NCBI RefSeq assembly: GCF_905147365.1 | Contig: NC_056410.1 | Coordinates: 7,105,501 to 7,169,500 of the forward strand | DNA: 64,000 nt | DNA from: Aricia agestis | Lineage: Eukaryota; Arthropoda; Insecta; Lepidoptera; Lycaenidae | Direction: 5' to 3' | Shown here: positions 42,545 to 55,341 of the stretch, piece by piece | How the letters are laid out: each line of letters opens with the position of its first letter | Numbering within the stretch: the first letter of the stretch is position 1 | Notes under the pieces: model-generated | What the model saw: only the letters and a program-made list of their open reading frames with translations | Told to the model about the DNA's origin: nothing | The model's database searches: none | Made by a program: the position numbers and the translations under genes

Positions 42545-44540
42545 CGCGACAGTACGTAGCGCCGTAGGTTTGACCGCTGACTGCTGAGTCACACATTTTC
42601 GTGCGACGATGTACGGTATCAGAAATACCTACCTTGTTTAAGCGCTGTTTACACACTACCGATTTGCAGATTATCTGCAAAAATCCGCGTGTTTTTATTG
42701 AAAAAAATAAATTATGTTACCACTTACCGAACAGATTACAGGTTTTTCATGCAGTTTAAGAACTTACAAATTCAACTAGCCTGCAAGAATAGCTTCGGTG
42801 GCAAGGCGAGGGATACTTGGAGCGAAACCAAAAACTTTTTGAGATAGTTTGTTACAAATTACAATAATTAATTACTTCATCTAAATTCTAAAGTCATCCT
42901 ACGGTAATCCACCATTTTACCAAATTTTCAAGAAAAAATATAAGTATATTGTTTATTATTTTTCCCATATCTGTTTATCACATGCGCCAGGTCATTCTCT
43001 TTCCACCTTTGATCAAAAATATGTTTTGAGCATTGAAAGTCTAGAATTTAGAAGTAGTCTATACTATAGCTAGCCCATAATGATTGCGAAGTCTATTATA
43101 ATACACAGTCGACACTGATCTACATGGAGATGCCGTTTTCATTAAAGATTTAAGCACAATTCGCTAGGTGTAAGCGACGCTTAACAGCTAACTCATTACA
43201 ATGCCATCCACGTTTCTGGTTGATAAACTTTGCTCTATGGTCATTGCTCGTCATTACCACCTGTAGAGAGGTGATAATGATGATGCAATGTATCAAGCAA
43301 GAACTCAAGTTAACAACTACTCAAGTTAACTATTTTATTATTGGTTATTATTGGTGCATCTTTTTAGGCCTATTGTCACATAAGCGAGTTGTGAGCAAGC
43401 GGGAATCGGGAAGAATCTTGAAGAAAAAAATAATCATAAGGATCAACATTTTTTTTTTACATTCATAAGATTGCACAAAGTTTTAAGTAAGATTTAAAAG
43501 TTACCAGTAAATTGACCGCACTTTTTGCGTCGCTATGTCATATCTATTATTATCGTGGTTTCTCCATTAAATATAGAGAAAATAGAAAACCTTTGTTTGA
43601 TTGTGCAAATATTTCGCGAAGACAAATAATGGTCGGATCGTGGGGGCAAGTCACTTATTAATTAGTTTTGGGAGGTCAATGGCCTCGAGAGTCAATGTAC
43701 CGACGAACATACAGAAACGTTTTTATATTATGATTAAAGATCCTGTTAGATGATAAATTAAGAAATCGAAAGTGATAATTACAACATTTAAAGGTGGGTT
43801 TCGAAGTTTTATAAAATTACATGGCTGTGGGAAAGAAAGCAATAATAAACTAAATAATATAATTTTGTAAATACTCTGTATTTATTTTTAAAGAAAATAC
43901 CTAGCTAAGTTGGGTAAGATTTATTTGTTTTACTAATTTTAAATCTTAATAAATAATATTATTATTTAACTACATTGCGTTATTTGATTATCACAATGAA
44001 TCATAAAAAGTTGAGGCTTAAAAACTTATAATTTAATTTTATCGACGAACTCTACTTTTTAACAAAGTTAAAAATTAATGCAGCGCCATCTAGTGGTGAG
44101 TAGCAAAGTTATGTAGGTTGTAAAGTCAATAAAGTTTCACAACCAGGATGCTAGATGTCGCTACTGGAAATGGCTCTATCTTTTTATGTTTAAGTTTTGT
44201 ACTAAATAATTACTAATTAGGTAATTACTTAGCACAAAAATACAATATTATCAATGAATGTAAGACTTTCTGAATATTACTAGCATAATATTACTAGTAG
44301 TACTTTGTTGCAAATAAAAAATTTGAACTTTTTGAACTATTACATCGTAAGGATTATTTTGGGATTATTAGAGACCAGAGAGTAGAGACTGGGCAGAAAT
44401 GCCTATGTGTGAAGGCAGGACAATTTATTATGTAATTTTAATGTTCGTATTGGTGTCACCAGTTTGCAGCACCATCATTGCGCACGTTCCCTATACGGCA
44501 CAGGATGTAACTAAACAAAGTGATAAAACTATTGGGTGTG
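42545..44540. other. AT-rich intergenic sequence
   Basis: No gene or clear repeat. The longer open frames here show no recognisable motif. Confidence 0.5.
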
Positions 44541-44551
44541 CATGAGTCGCT

Positions 44552-44757
44552 TATATCTAAGAGTTCACTTTAAAAGTAGCAGCGCTAGAAGAGCATTTTT
44601 TTTGCGATATGGGCAAGCGCCCGAGCGTCATGAATTTTTCTATATAAAAGTAAAAAAACTCTTTCAGTGCTGTTACTTACATAGTGAACTCTATATACGG
44701 GCTCCATATTATACAACCTAAAGTATTATCAGTAAGTTTTGTTTCACCCTGTATACC
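44552..44757. mobile_element. AGTAGCAGCGCT family, copy 2
   Basis: GTTCACTTTAAAAGTAGCAG, CTCTTTCAGTGCTGTTACTT and TTTTGTTTCACCCTGTATAC match the copy at 35006-35193. Confidence 0.65.
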
Positions 44758-45006
44758 TGTTGTAGTACCGGAGAATGACGGATTACCGTCCTTATTTATT
44801 TAGCTCAATGACCCATGGACCATTAAAGTGGATCTTGGCCTCCGAGTACGACGCGAGTCGAATCTTAGTTGCGAATAACATTACAACGACGGTAGAGTTT
44901 AGGTACGTACCTACCCAAACGACTCGATTTGTATAGGATGATTTTTTAAATTAAGTATAAGTACTATTGTATAACATTTAATAGTACAACTACTATTATA
45001 TATTAT

Positions 45007-45336
45007 ACGTGGGAGAGCCATGCTTCGGCACGAATGGGCCGGCTCAACCGGATAAATACTACGTTCTCACAGAAAACCGGCGTGAATCAGTGCTTGCGCT
45101 GTTTCACGCCGAGTGAGTGAGTTTACCGGAGGCCCAATCCCCTAACCCCTACCCTATTCAATTCCCTACCCTCAACTATTCCCTTCCCTTCCCTACCCTC
45201 CCCTATTACCCTATTCCCTCTTAAAAGGCCGGCAACGCACTTGCAGCTCTTCTGATGCTGTGAGTGTCCATGGGCGACGGAAGTTGCTTCCCATCAGGTG
45301 ACCCGTTTGCTCGTTTGCTATTTCATAGAAAAAAAA
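45007..45336 (-). mobile_element. GGGGGCAAACGAG family repeat, copy 2
   Basis: Full-length reverse copy running from ACGTGGGAGAGCCATGCTTC to the AAAT of TATTTCAT. Confidence 0.8.
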
Positions 45337-45468
45337 TATACTTGGTAACCCTTTCCGTTCCATTCCCACAAAACAAAAATATTTTTAATGACAAATTAAA
45401 AATATTTTAATGACAAGTTAATCAATGGTGTTTAACTACCATTTTTTACCTTTTTTATAATAATATCA

Positions 45469-45732
45469 TTGGGCAAGTTAAAGATATTTTTAATGGTAAG
45501 TTATTTTTTTTTTGTTCTACTTTGGGATAAATCTTGTGCCTATTTGTGTTCTTTAAAAATGCAAAAATTGCTGATGTTGGATAAAGATTATGCTGCCAGG
45601 TTTTCTAGATATGAAATATTGTTTAACAAGTATGAAACATTATATGAAAATAAACAAAAGGAAATCAAAAGAGCACAAAGCAAAATTATAAAACAGTTAG
45701 AATTGGAAGTAATTTGTGACCATTATGAATAA
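45469..45732 (+). other. Open frame of 87 codons, unrecognised
   Basis: A lysine-rich possible coiled coil (YETLYENKQKEIKRAQSK) follows a hydrophobic start. No family was recognised. It is isolated in repeat DNA with no splice or promoter context, most likely a TE fragment or chance frame. Confidence 0.15.
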
Positions 45733-46009
45733 TATTTATGTAAAACATTATGTAACGTGTGATTACACTCGCGATTCCAGCGTGCCATTACAGTACACAT
45801 TATGTACTTTACCTATGCCGTATAATACCTGTAGACTGTAGAGTCAGCAGTTTAAGTTTATATAATATTATTATATTATGAGTAAGAAATTAAGTTTTAT
45901 TTGTGGCATACAAGTTAGATACAAGTAATACAACCTATTAGTGCAGTGGCCAGAGGTTTTAACCTCCGAAAATTGTAATAGCAAATGTATTTTTGTTTTT
46001 ACTTTTACA

Positions 46010-46092
46010 GACGAACGGCACGTGTCGGCGGCAGCCGATGGCAGTCGGCGGTAGTCGACGGCACGTGTCGGCGGCAGCCAACTGCAGCCGTT
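46010..46092 (+). repeat. GGCACGTGTCGGCGGCAGCC direct repeat
   Basis: GGCACGTGTCGGCGGCAGCC occurs twice (46018 and 46061), separated by variants GGCAGTCGGCGGTAGTCGAC. Confidence 0.7.
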
Positions 46093-46463
46093 GACAATTT
46101 ATGACGCTTGCAGGGGGCCTACCACGACGTTTTCTAAAACTATCATGTTTCCAAAACACTTGGTTGTAAGATTACAATAATATTACCGTTCTCACTTTTT
46201 AAATATAATTTTACTTAAAAACAGTACAAAATGCAAAACATTGTTAAATCCGCTGTGAAATATCAACTTTTTTAAGATCGCTAGCTTGACGTTAACGTTT
46301 TCTTATCTGTCAAACGGTGTCGCTTAGTAGAGGTGGTGGTAGGCCCCCAGTTGTGACGTACCGCCTAAAGTTAAGCATCCACAGATCGGTATCGTACGCA
46401 ACGAACGTCTCGCATCAAACGGATAAGTTTTTGACAGTACGTCCGCTGAATCGGCAGCGTACC

Positions 46464-46580
46464 CTTTAGTCACTACTGCAGCCTATAGTCACTACTGCAG
46501 CCTTTAGTCGCCACTGCAGCCTTTAGACTCAAATGCAGCCTATAGTCGTCACTGCAGCCTTTAGTCGCCACTGTAGCCTT
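46464..46580 (+). repeat. Tandem repeat, about 21-bp unit
   Basis: About five to six units of TAGTC(A/G)CTACTGCAGCCTW, with single-base variants; each keeps CTGCAGCC or CTGTAGCC. Confidence 0.85.
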
Positions 46581-46599
46581 TTGTTAGCCCATTTATTTT

Positions 46600-47950
46600 T
46601 CATAGGCTTTGAATTTCGTTATTCGTCAAGTTATTCAAGAATAAATAGTATTTTGTAAAAATAATGTTTTACACACCCTCTTACCCATCAAAATTTACCC
46701 ACCAATTTTGGAATTTGCGAGAAAAATAATCTTAAAAAAAAACTACGTGCACTAAAGTTATAGCACAGTAACTTTACTATAAACAAACCAAAACTCTACC
46801 GATATTCAAAATAACAACATAATATTACTGCCACAAGTAGGATAATTTAAGTACACCAAAATTGCATAAAATCGGGGGTTTTGTGATAAAAGTTAAAAAG
46901 GTTTTCTTTCACATCTGGCTGGAAACTGGTACGACCCAGCCCACAGCCACCTCCTAAGCTGGTTAGCGTGTGGCTGAATGAAGTAAATGGCGTATTTTTT
47001 ATGCTTATGGGATCAATGGTATTTTGTAGAAACAGCGTTTCGTAAATCCCACCAAAATTTAAAAATTCTCCGCGATAGACCTAAACTGTGTCATAAAATC
47101 TCAACTACAGAAGTTAGTACAATAAAATTCATATATTATGAAGAGTCAACTATATAAAACGACTACATAAAATTAAAAATCTAATCCAGTATCAAGTTTT
47201 CTGATAATCAGTCTAGATATTGAGTAAAAAAGTTCGGCGACAAGCCACCAAAATTGGAAATCGCCTATTTATGTTTATTATCTTGGAAAATAATAATTAT
47301 TTTAAAAAAATAAGTATAGGCCCAAATTATAAGCGTTATGTTTAGTGGTTAAAGCAAAAATTAATACGATATCTTGAAAAAATAAGATAGTTGAAAACTA
47401 TAAAAGCGGTTTGGGAAATCCAGTCATTTAGGGCTGAGTATAATATAAGGTTAAAAACTTGGCTCCATATGAGTTCTCACTACTTTTTGACACCACGAAC
47501 TATATGTTCTCGTCTTGGCAACATTTTTACATGAAAATGTTTTTGGTAGGATATAAATTTCGAAATCACTAGAAGTTTCTAAATTATATTACTCTGTAGG
47601 ATCTTTAGTCATACAGACTCTGATTAGGAACAATTTAACAACGACTACTTTTTCACTTGTCGGGTAAGTGGTAACCCTATATTTTGATTGCGCGAACAAA
47701 ACTGGTATGAAACCCTATACCTACTACAGAATACATTTTTACACACCCAAGCTGTAGACCACGAAATACAGAGTTTAGTGGTTAATTATTTTTCGTACTA
47801 TAGTATGTAGTTGTCCTTGTTGTATGGCGACGGAAGAGAGAGAAAAGAGATTAGTGGCCTATTAGATAGATCTTTGGTTTGCACGAAGTTGGCGTGTGCT
47901 CTCGTACGGTGAAGGAAAACTTCATAAGGAAACCCGCACATGGTTGGTCT
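46600..47950. other. AT-rich intergenic sequence
   Basis: No gene or paired repeat recognised. Confidence 0.5.
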
Positions 47951-47959
47951 CAAACAAAA

Positions 47960-48271
47960 ATCGGCCAAGTGCGAGTCGGACTCGTGCACGAAGGGTTCGT
48001 ACCATTGAAGAGCAAAATTAGGCCCAAACTTGTGTTTTTATGTATGGGATTAGTTATAATTATTTTATATTATTTTTAGTATTTGTTGTTATAGCGACAA
48101 CAGATATATACAATCTGTGAAAATTTTAACTCTCTAGCTTAATAGCTAGAGAGTTGAAATTTTCAATGTTCTTGAGTTACAGCCTGGAGACATAGTTTAC
48201 AGATAGACAGATAACGAAGTCTTAGTAATAGGGTCCCGTTTTTACCCTTTGGGTACGGAACCCTAAAAATT
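47960..48271 (-). mobile_element. GGGTTCCGTACCC family repeat, inverted copy
   Basis: Minus-strand copy from TTTTTAGGGTTCCGTACCC (48271) to CACTTGGCCGATTTTTG, with an internal deletion and a small palindrome CTCTCTAGCTTAATAGCTAGAGAG. Confidence 0.75.
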
Positions 48272-48370
48272 ACTGATGTGCCGGCCAAAACATTTAAAAC
48301 ATTTCGCTCAGAGAATACTGTCCAACTCTAAATTACAATGGACGCAAAGGCCTTCAAGTGATCAGTTTTC

Positions 48371-48816
48371 TTTTTAGGGTTCCGTACCCAAAGGGTAAAA
48401 ACGGAATCCTATTACTAAGACTTCGTTGTTTGTCCATCTGTCTGTATCTCAAGAATCGCTATAGCTAGACTTCTGAAATTTTCACAGATTGTGTAGGTAC
48501 ATCTATCTATTGCCGCGATAAAAAAAAAAAGTACTAAATACAAACTAAAACTAATATTTAGGGGGGTTCCCTTACAACAAACATGATTTTTTCGGCCTTT
48601 TTTGCTCTATATCAATAATGGCAAGAGGTAAGCACTTGAATTTTTCACACATTCGTTTGTTATATTATGTGTACTTTAATATTCAATAATAATATTAAAA
48701 TGAAATAAAAATGTAAGGGGGCTCCCATACAAAAACACTATTTTAGCCTATTTTTGCTCTGTATCGGTACGGAACCCTTCGTCCGTGAGTCCAACTCGCA
48801 CTTGGTCGATTTTTAA
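48371..48816 (+). mobile_element. GGGTTCCGTACCC family repeat, near-complete copy
   Basis: TTTTTAGGGTTCCGTACCC to AACTCGCACTTGGTCGATTT, facing the inverted copy at 47960-48271 head to head, 100 bp away. Confidence 0.8.
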
Positions 48817-48956
48817 CCACCTAATTTATACAAAAAACCTAGACATAGACATCCCTGAGTGTAAGGACGAATGCATTCTCATCGCCATTGTGACTGAACC
48901 ATTACTGCAACAATGGGTAAATTGTACTGACGTGGTGACGATCACTTGTTGCACAG

Positions 48957-49282
48957 GTTTTTTTTTTAATGAAATAAGGGGGCAAACGAGCAAACGGGTC
49001 ACCTGATGGAAAGCAACTTCCGTCGCCCATGGACACTCGCAGCATCAGAAGATCTGCAGGTGCGTTGCCGGCCTTTTAAGAGGGACTAGGGTAATAGGGT
49101 AGGGATGGGAAGGGAAGGGAATAGGGGAGGGTAGGGAAGGGAATAGGGTAGGAGATTGGGCTTTCGGTAAACTCACTCGGCGAAACACAGCGTAAGCGCT
49201 GTTTCACGACGGTTTTCTGTGATAACGTGGTATTTCTCCGGTCGAGCCGGCCCATTCGTGCCGAAGCATGGCTCCCCCACGT
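48957..49282 (+). mobile_element. GGGGGCAAACGAG family repeat, copy 3
   Basis: Complete copy directly following the GGGTTCCG element after about 140 bp. Confidence 0.8.
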
Positions 49283-50270
49283 AGTACACAGGTAATGAGT
49301 TTATACCAATCTCATAGATTTATACTATTGTAAAGAAACTTCATCATTGAAAAAGGACCAGTAGAGAGATTGTGCTAAATAACCTCACAATAGTAGAGTT
49401 TGTGGTTTCGATTGGTAATTCTATTATTGATGTAAGAAATATTCACATTCGCATTCGCGAATATTGAAGATATATTCGGGAATGTGATAAATACTGCATC
49501 TGTTCATCGCTAGTATCTACAATACAAGATTATTGTATTCTTAAAAAATGGCAAAGCAACATCGAACGGCTCATTCAAAATCCTAAATCGTTTATCGTAT
49601 ATATAGGTAGGTACATGAATTCAAACTGGGTCAATCTTAAGTATGTTGACATCCAATTCAAATAGGAGAATCAGAGTAAAGACAGTTTATGTTTCTCAAT
49701 TATTTAATGTTTGCATGATCAATCATTACACTCAGGCATACGACTAGTAAATATAATATAATTGTCCAAAACATTCATGCGATATTGCCTAGTTTTATTT
49801 GGAAAAGTATCCATAGGACATAAAAAATATCGTCTTTGGATAAACTGGCTTTAAAAATCCAATATCTTATAAACAGCGTATAAAAAGTCTCGATTAAAAA
49901 CAGGGCAACTTTGTTTGCACAACTTTGACGAACTTATCGTATAAATTTTCTGCAGCGCACGAGCTGCGAGCTCAAATTTCCAATGCATAGCGCCTTGTTT
50001 ATATTCATCGCAGTCACGGCAATTCTTGTGCAGATTTTCATAGTGGATATTGTCACAGAGGAAAAAACTAAGAATTCCCAGCTGATTGTGTGTCTGGATA
50101 TTGTCACAGAGGATAAAAAAAAAGAAATCCCAGCTGAAATTTTGTGTCGATATGAGAAGAAATAAGCCGCGTAGAGGAGAGTTTTCAGCGCGTAGCACGC
50201 GTAGAGTGGTGCTACGAATGTTTGTATAATTAATTATTGTAGGTGATTAGTAAGTCACTAATTGTTACAT
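49283..50270. other. Intergenic sequence without a recognised gene
   Basis: Includes a short direct repeat GATATTGTCACAGAGGA (50046 and 50097). The open frames show no family motif. Confidence 0.45.
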
Positions 50271-50413
50271 TAAGGCCTGTTTCACCACTTTCTGATAAAG
50301 TGCCGAATAGGCTATTTACAACTTTTTTGACAGATTCTGCATACTTGATCTGTCAAGTTAATTCGTGGATAGCCTATTCGTCACTTATCAGGAAGTGGTG
50401 AATCAGGCCCTTA
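50271..50413. mobile_element. 143-bp MITE (CACCACTTACTGATA family), copy 2
   Basis: TAAGGCCTGTTTCACCACTT and AAGTGGTGAATCAGGCCCTTA are inverted; the inner GAATAGGCTAT/ATAGCCTATTC pairs. Relative of 10842-10986. Confidence 0.75.
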
Positions 50414-51070
50414 GTAGATAGTAATTGTTATGTAACATTACACTTATAAAATATGGTCGATGATATGGTTTGTGTACTAACCTACTTTTTTTTTAAAATG
50501 TGAATGCCGTCTTGTTCCAAAGGATCTACTGCATTAATAACTCAATACTCATTTTTGTGCGATGATACACAAAATTGGTTCACAGCGTTCAAATATAAGT
50601 TTAGAGGCGAAAGTTTGTGAACGTGTATGTTTGTTTACGCAAATATACTAAACGGATTTTGATGTAATTTGACACGGTAGTACCTAGTTTAGGCTGGTTT
50701 AGTTATCAACACATAACATAATATTATAATTTTTATATAATATATAAAAATTGAATGTGCTCGTGGCCCGCCCACTGCTCCAAATGTGCACTGACACATC
50801 ACTCCAGTAACAATACAAACAATACATTGTATTTAAATCGCTCCAACTGAACGCATACATAATATAAAATATTAATTAAAATTGTTTTTTTTTATTGTCC
50901 GTGCTTATTATTTACTTATTTATTGTAAATGTGAAAATAAGTCTGTCTGTCTGTAATATTATACTGCTAAAACCATAAGATTTGGTATTGAGCCATTTGA
51001 GTCCCGAAAGGACAGAGGACAGTTTTTAATCGTAAAAAAATGTGTAAATGGTGAGCATCATCTAATTTAG

Positions 51071-51387
51071 ACGTGAGAGAGCCATACTTCGGCATGAATG
51101 GGCCGGCTCGACCGGAGAAATACACGTTGTCACAGAAAACCCGCGTGAAACAGCGCTTACGCTGTGTTTCGCCGAGTGAGTGAGTTTACCGGAGGCCCAG
51201 TCCTTCTCTACCCTCCCCTATTCCCTTCCCTTCCCATCCCTACCCTCCGCTATTACCCTATTCCCTCTTAAAAGGCCGGCAACGCACCTGGAGCTCTTAT
51301 GATGCTGCGAGTGTCCATGGGCGACGGAAGTTGCTTTCCGCTTAGGTGACCCGTTTGCTCGTTTGCCCCCTTATTTCATAGAAAAAA
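51071..51387 (-). mobile_element. GGGGGCAAACGAG family repeat, copy 4
   Basis: Reverse copy from ACGTGAGAGAGCCATACTTC to CCCCTTATTTCATAG; one base change in the GGTGACCCGTTTGC block. Confidence 0.8.
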
Positions 51388-51995
51388 ATTGTTTTAAAAA
51401 ATTATTGTAGCAAATCAAAAAATCCCATAATCATGCGATAAAAATATGTATTCAAAGCAAGATGAAACACAAAAATTTATAGTACCCCATATATTTTTTT
51501 AAGAATATCCGTGCCATGTCACGGTTTTGTCTAATGTCTATAGAAACCTCGAGGCTCGAGGTCACTCAAAGTCTGGCTGAAGCAGTCATACGATTGTTCT
51601 CCAAAACAAATTCTTAGAAATCATTGTTCGAACATTAAAATTAATGAAACTTTTGTTAATATAGATTAGGTATAATAATTATACGACATCCAGATTAATT
51701 ATTTCTTTACTCGGTGACTTGAGGTCATCAGTTCTACAAGTTCAACATCATTATCAAAATCCTTACAAATATCGTAAACGCGAATGTGTGTTTGTTTATT
51801 ATCTCTTCACGCTTTAACTCCTGCACCGATTTTATGAAATTTTGTATAGGCTTCTTGGATATCTCCAGTGGCGCGGCGAGTGGCAGATTCAGGCAACACG
51901 TGGGTGTCAGAGTGCGATCAGCTGTGAAATACGGTTTACTAGTTAAAAATGAAAACACGTTGAAAACGTTAAAAAGTGCTCTGAATAAGGAAAAT

Positions 51996-52124
51996 ATGGG
52001 CGGTACGAGGTACTGTTGTGTTGTAGGGTGCAAAAATTCCCAATCACGGATTCGTGAATTAACATTTTATTCGTTTCTGAGACGAAATTGGGAAACGTAT
52101 CGAAATCAACATGCCGATTATTAA
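51996..52124 (+). pseudogene. THAP-type zinc-finger domain fragment
   Basis: MGGTRYCCVVGCKNSQSR, then FYSFLRRNWETYRN, and a stop. The start with two cysteines (C-x4-C spacing counting CCVVGC) and the following F-x-F block fit the N-terminal half of a THAP domain, a C2CH DNA-binding finger common in transposases and in transcription factors derived from them. The second half (the later Cys and His) is missing because the frame stops after 42 residues. Immediately upstream lies repeat-like sequence (GGATATCTCCAGTGGCGCGG) and downstream AT-rich DNA. Probably the remains of a DNA transposon; a first exon of an uncharted gene cannot be excluded, though no donor is obvious. Confidence 0.45.
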
Positions 52125-53389
52125 TCTTGCTTAAATCTAAATCTCGCATGAATATTTATAAAATATCACGTGCAAGTTATTTTTAATATCATTGTTTTAT
52201 GTATAATAATATATTGTATTCGAATAACGATATAAATACAATTATTGTCGGTTCAATATTTATTACTAATTCCTTCAATATTCACTTTCGCATTTATAAT
52301 ATTATCATACTAATATACTAATTACTGATATTACTAATTTACTAATAATATTATAAGTGCGAAAGAGTTTCTGTCTGTTACCTCCTAACGCCTAAACTGC
52401 TGAATAGATTTTGCTGAAATTTGGCATGGTTAACTCCATAATATATTCTTAAGAGTCCCGAAAAAGGACATGGCGTAACTATAAGATCCGGGGCCCGTGG
52501 CAAATTGATGGGGCTCTATCAGTAAAAATCGTCACGTTTATAATAAACAATATTATGTACTTAAAAATTTTTGCCCATTTGGGTCGGGGGCCCGTGGCAT
52601 TTTGCCAGCCCTATATTTACGCCACTGGACATAGGATACTTTTTGTCTCGGGAAAATGTACGGTTCCCGAATCCCTCGCGGTTACTCCGTTGTGCAAGAG
52701 TTATGGCACAACGGAGTTGCGAGCGTCATCTAGTAAATTTATTATATTACATAATATTAATCATAAATATCAAAAAAAAAAATTCTTTGATAATGAAATA
52801 CATCTGCATTTTCCATTTTTATTTTGAATGTATGGTTGAAAAGTTGCTGAAAATATATTTGTTTAGATTATTCAATACAGAGCTCCACTTTCACGTCGTA
52901 CAGTCGATTACCTACTCTGGTTTGTGGTATTATTTTTACACGGATGATTCGTTCTCCATCATCATGGATTTCGAAGATGATTGCTTTGGAATTAGTTTGT
53001 GCTCTATAATTTTTAATAAGGTAAACAACCTGTTTTTAGTAATAAGTAATTAATAAAAAAATAAATAAATACAAAGTAAAAAATAATATTCAATGAATTT
53101 GAAAGAATATTTCATGATCGCGTATATTTAAGTAAATACTTATAGCTTTCGAGAAGTACTGATTTTCCGCGGAAAAAGTCTGCGGAAATATTATGACGTC
53201 CACAATCAATAATAATTTGGCTCATTACTTTTTATTGTGCTAAAAATATAAACAATTACCAAAAAAGTGCAGTGACTTGTATGAGAATCATATGAGAAAA
53301 GCGCCCGTGAGTTTCCGCCGTCAACCGACCGCGGCGTTGCCGTAGCTTAGCAACGATATCCAAGAGGCCTATTAGAATCCATTTTTAAT

Positions 53390-54310
53390 TTGACAACAGA
53401 CTTCAACTATAAACAAAGAGTATAGGCTTGTCATTCAAAAAGATGGTAGGTAGTGTGCATGTCGCAGCCGACTGGTTTAAATAGCCGTTCAATCAAACAG
53501 CTAGCCTTTTGACTAGTGTTGAACGTTTTGAGCTAGTCGCTCAAAACGTTCAACACTACAGCTGATTCAAAGCCGCCGTCTAATTGAAGTAGTTCAGCGC
53601 GCACCGCTGCGGCGCTAGGTGCGTTTTATTTACAATATGGCGTCAACTAGCAGGTGTTGGTTGGTGTTTGTGGTTGTTTTTCGGAAAGAAAGTATTTATT
53701 AAAAGTTACAAGTGTTATTAAAGAGACAAAAATTGTGGAGGCACATACGAGTGAATTAGAATTTCAACAAATATTCGAGGAGAAATTACGGGATTATGAA
53801 ATGGGTGGACGCAGCCTCCCCCGAAAGGGGGGTTCGGCACAGCCCCCCGTCAAAACAAAAACAAACACAATCCAGAAAGTCCAAATTTGGTTAGGTTAGG
53901 TTAGAACTTAGACCACAACACAGAGGGAGCCGCCGGCGACCGCCGTCAAATAAAAGGGGGGCTCGGGGGGCGCAGCCCCCCGCCAAAACAAAAACAAACC
54001 AGTTGGCTAAGCGTCGTCTAGCTGTAGTGTTGAACGTTGTAGTCAACAAGTCGGCTAAACGACGTATAGCCGTGTGATTGAATGGCGTTGTTCAGTCAAA
54101 GGGCTAGCTGTTTGATTGAACGGCTATTTAAACCAGTCGGCTGCGACATGCACATTGTAGTGTGTGTAATGTTTTATTAAAAAAATGTATGATAAAGGCA
54201 TAATTTCAAAATAATATTAGCTCGGTGCACTCCTTCACCATAATTTAAACTATAACTGTGAAAAATTTCATTTTAAATCTACGTTTCCGCATTTTTCGTC
54301 AAAAAGAATC
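53390..54310 (+). mobile_element. GATCGCCCAATGG family repeat split by a 0.7-kb insertion
   Basis: ACAGACTTCAACTATAAAC and GTATAGGCTTGTCATTC before the insertion, and TTAGCTCGGTGCACTCCTTC and CTACGTTTCCGCATTTTTCG after it, match the uninterrupted copy at 36500-37005. Confidence 0.65.
53455..54156. mobile_element. 702-bp element with about 50-bp terminal inverted repeats
   Basis: GTGCATGTCGCAGCCGACTG..GTTTAAATAGCCGTTCAATC..AAACAGCTAGCC at the left is matched in reverse at the right, ending AGTCGGCTGCGACATGCAC. The interior has a GTTGAACGTTTTGAGC palindrome, an ATG-containing frame at 53654-53899 without known motifs, and two copies of a GCAGCCCCCCGCCAAAACAA-like stretch. It is inserted in another repeat. 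Confidence 0.7.
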
Positions 54311-55102
54311 CAAAGTTTAGGGTGGGTTATCGTCAAATATGGCGTCCATTATGGACTTTTACTAGGGATTTGACAGTTCATTTGACATTTTGTTATGGTT
54401 AAAGTTAAAGTTATAGTTAAAGTTAGTTGGTGCAACCCACCCTTAATATAATAATAATCGTGTAGCTGGGGGTTTCGACATTTTAGTCCATTTTAGTCCA
54501 TTTTAGTTTTCGTGATTGATTTTCTATTGATTCATAATTCAAACCACAATGTTATGTAATTAAATCATGTGGAATAATTCAATTGACTTGTGTTACAATA
54601 ATGTAATAGTGAATAGACCGCAAAACATAATACAGATTAGAAAACATTCAATACCGTACCAGCTCCATCTGCTCTTTCGTCCAATCACTTTTTAGTAAAT
54701 AAAATGTCGAAAATTCTAGAATTTCGCAAAATACGTATAATTGACACATTGGGGTGAATCCCAAACTCCATTGCCGTAGCCCGTATCTCTGAGTATGGAC
54801 CTTCTATTGGTCCTCTTATGTATAGTGTCATTTCATTGGAAATCGCTTACCATCAGGTGATCCATGTGCTAGTTTCTCAATTAAATAAGTAAAGTTTTCC
54901 CCAACGTTCGTTCAAGCAAAAATTGTTTAATCGCATATAACTGTTTACTGTACGTGTTTTCCGGAATGGAAACTTATATCAGCTCTTTCGAGGCTCAAAG
55001 TCTATTCATGCTTTTAATCAAAATCGGTCCAGCGCGATGAAGATCTAAGCTTCAAGAGTAATCGGACAGACAGACACAATATTAGTATGGAATATGGATA
55101 TA

Positions 55103-55341
55103 TAGCTTTGTCCACACTGTGCTTTTTTCTGTTCGTCAAGGGCATGCGTTATAGCCTTATAGCGCTGTCAACAGCGAACGTGAGGCATGTCCGCGACGCA
55201 TGCCCTCTGACCGTATCCAAAAAACAAAATGACAATGTTGGCGTTGCGTTCGTTGACGTACCTATTCAATTATTGAATGCGCCAAAACGCATGAAGATGA
55301 CGAAAATTGAAGACGAAAGCGCTTAGTGTGGACATAGCTTA
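55103..55341. mobile_element. MITE with TCCACACT ends, copy 2
   Basis: Same ends (TAGCTTTGTCCACACTGTGC / AGTGTGGACATAGCTTA) and interior (GTTCGTCAAGGGCATGCG, GACGAAAATTGAAGACGAAA) as 7670-7926. The frame through it is incidental. Confidence 0.8.

Noticed and set aside
49851..50198. 115-codon minus-strand frame with IQTHNQ/IHYENL repeats
   Set aside because: It comes from a short direct repeat and shows no family motif, start context or splice support.
52571..53053. 160-codon frame
   Set aside because: AT-rich, no recognisable motif, overlaps other frames; no splice or promoter context.
55087..55326. 79-codon frame
   Set aside because: Lies entirely within a TCCACACT MITE that is also at 7670, where the frame is not conserved.
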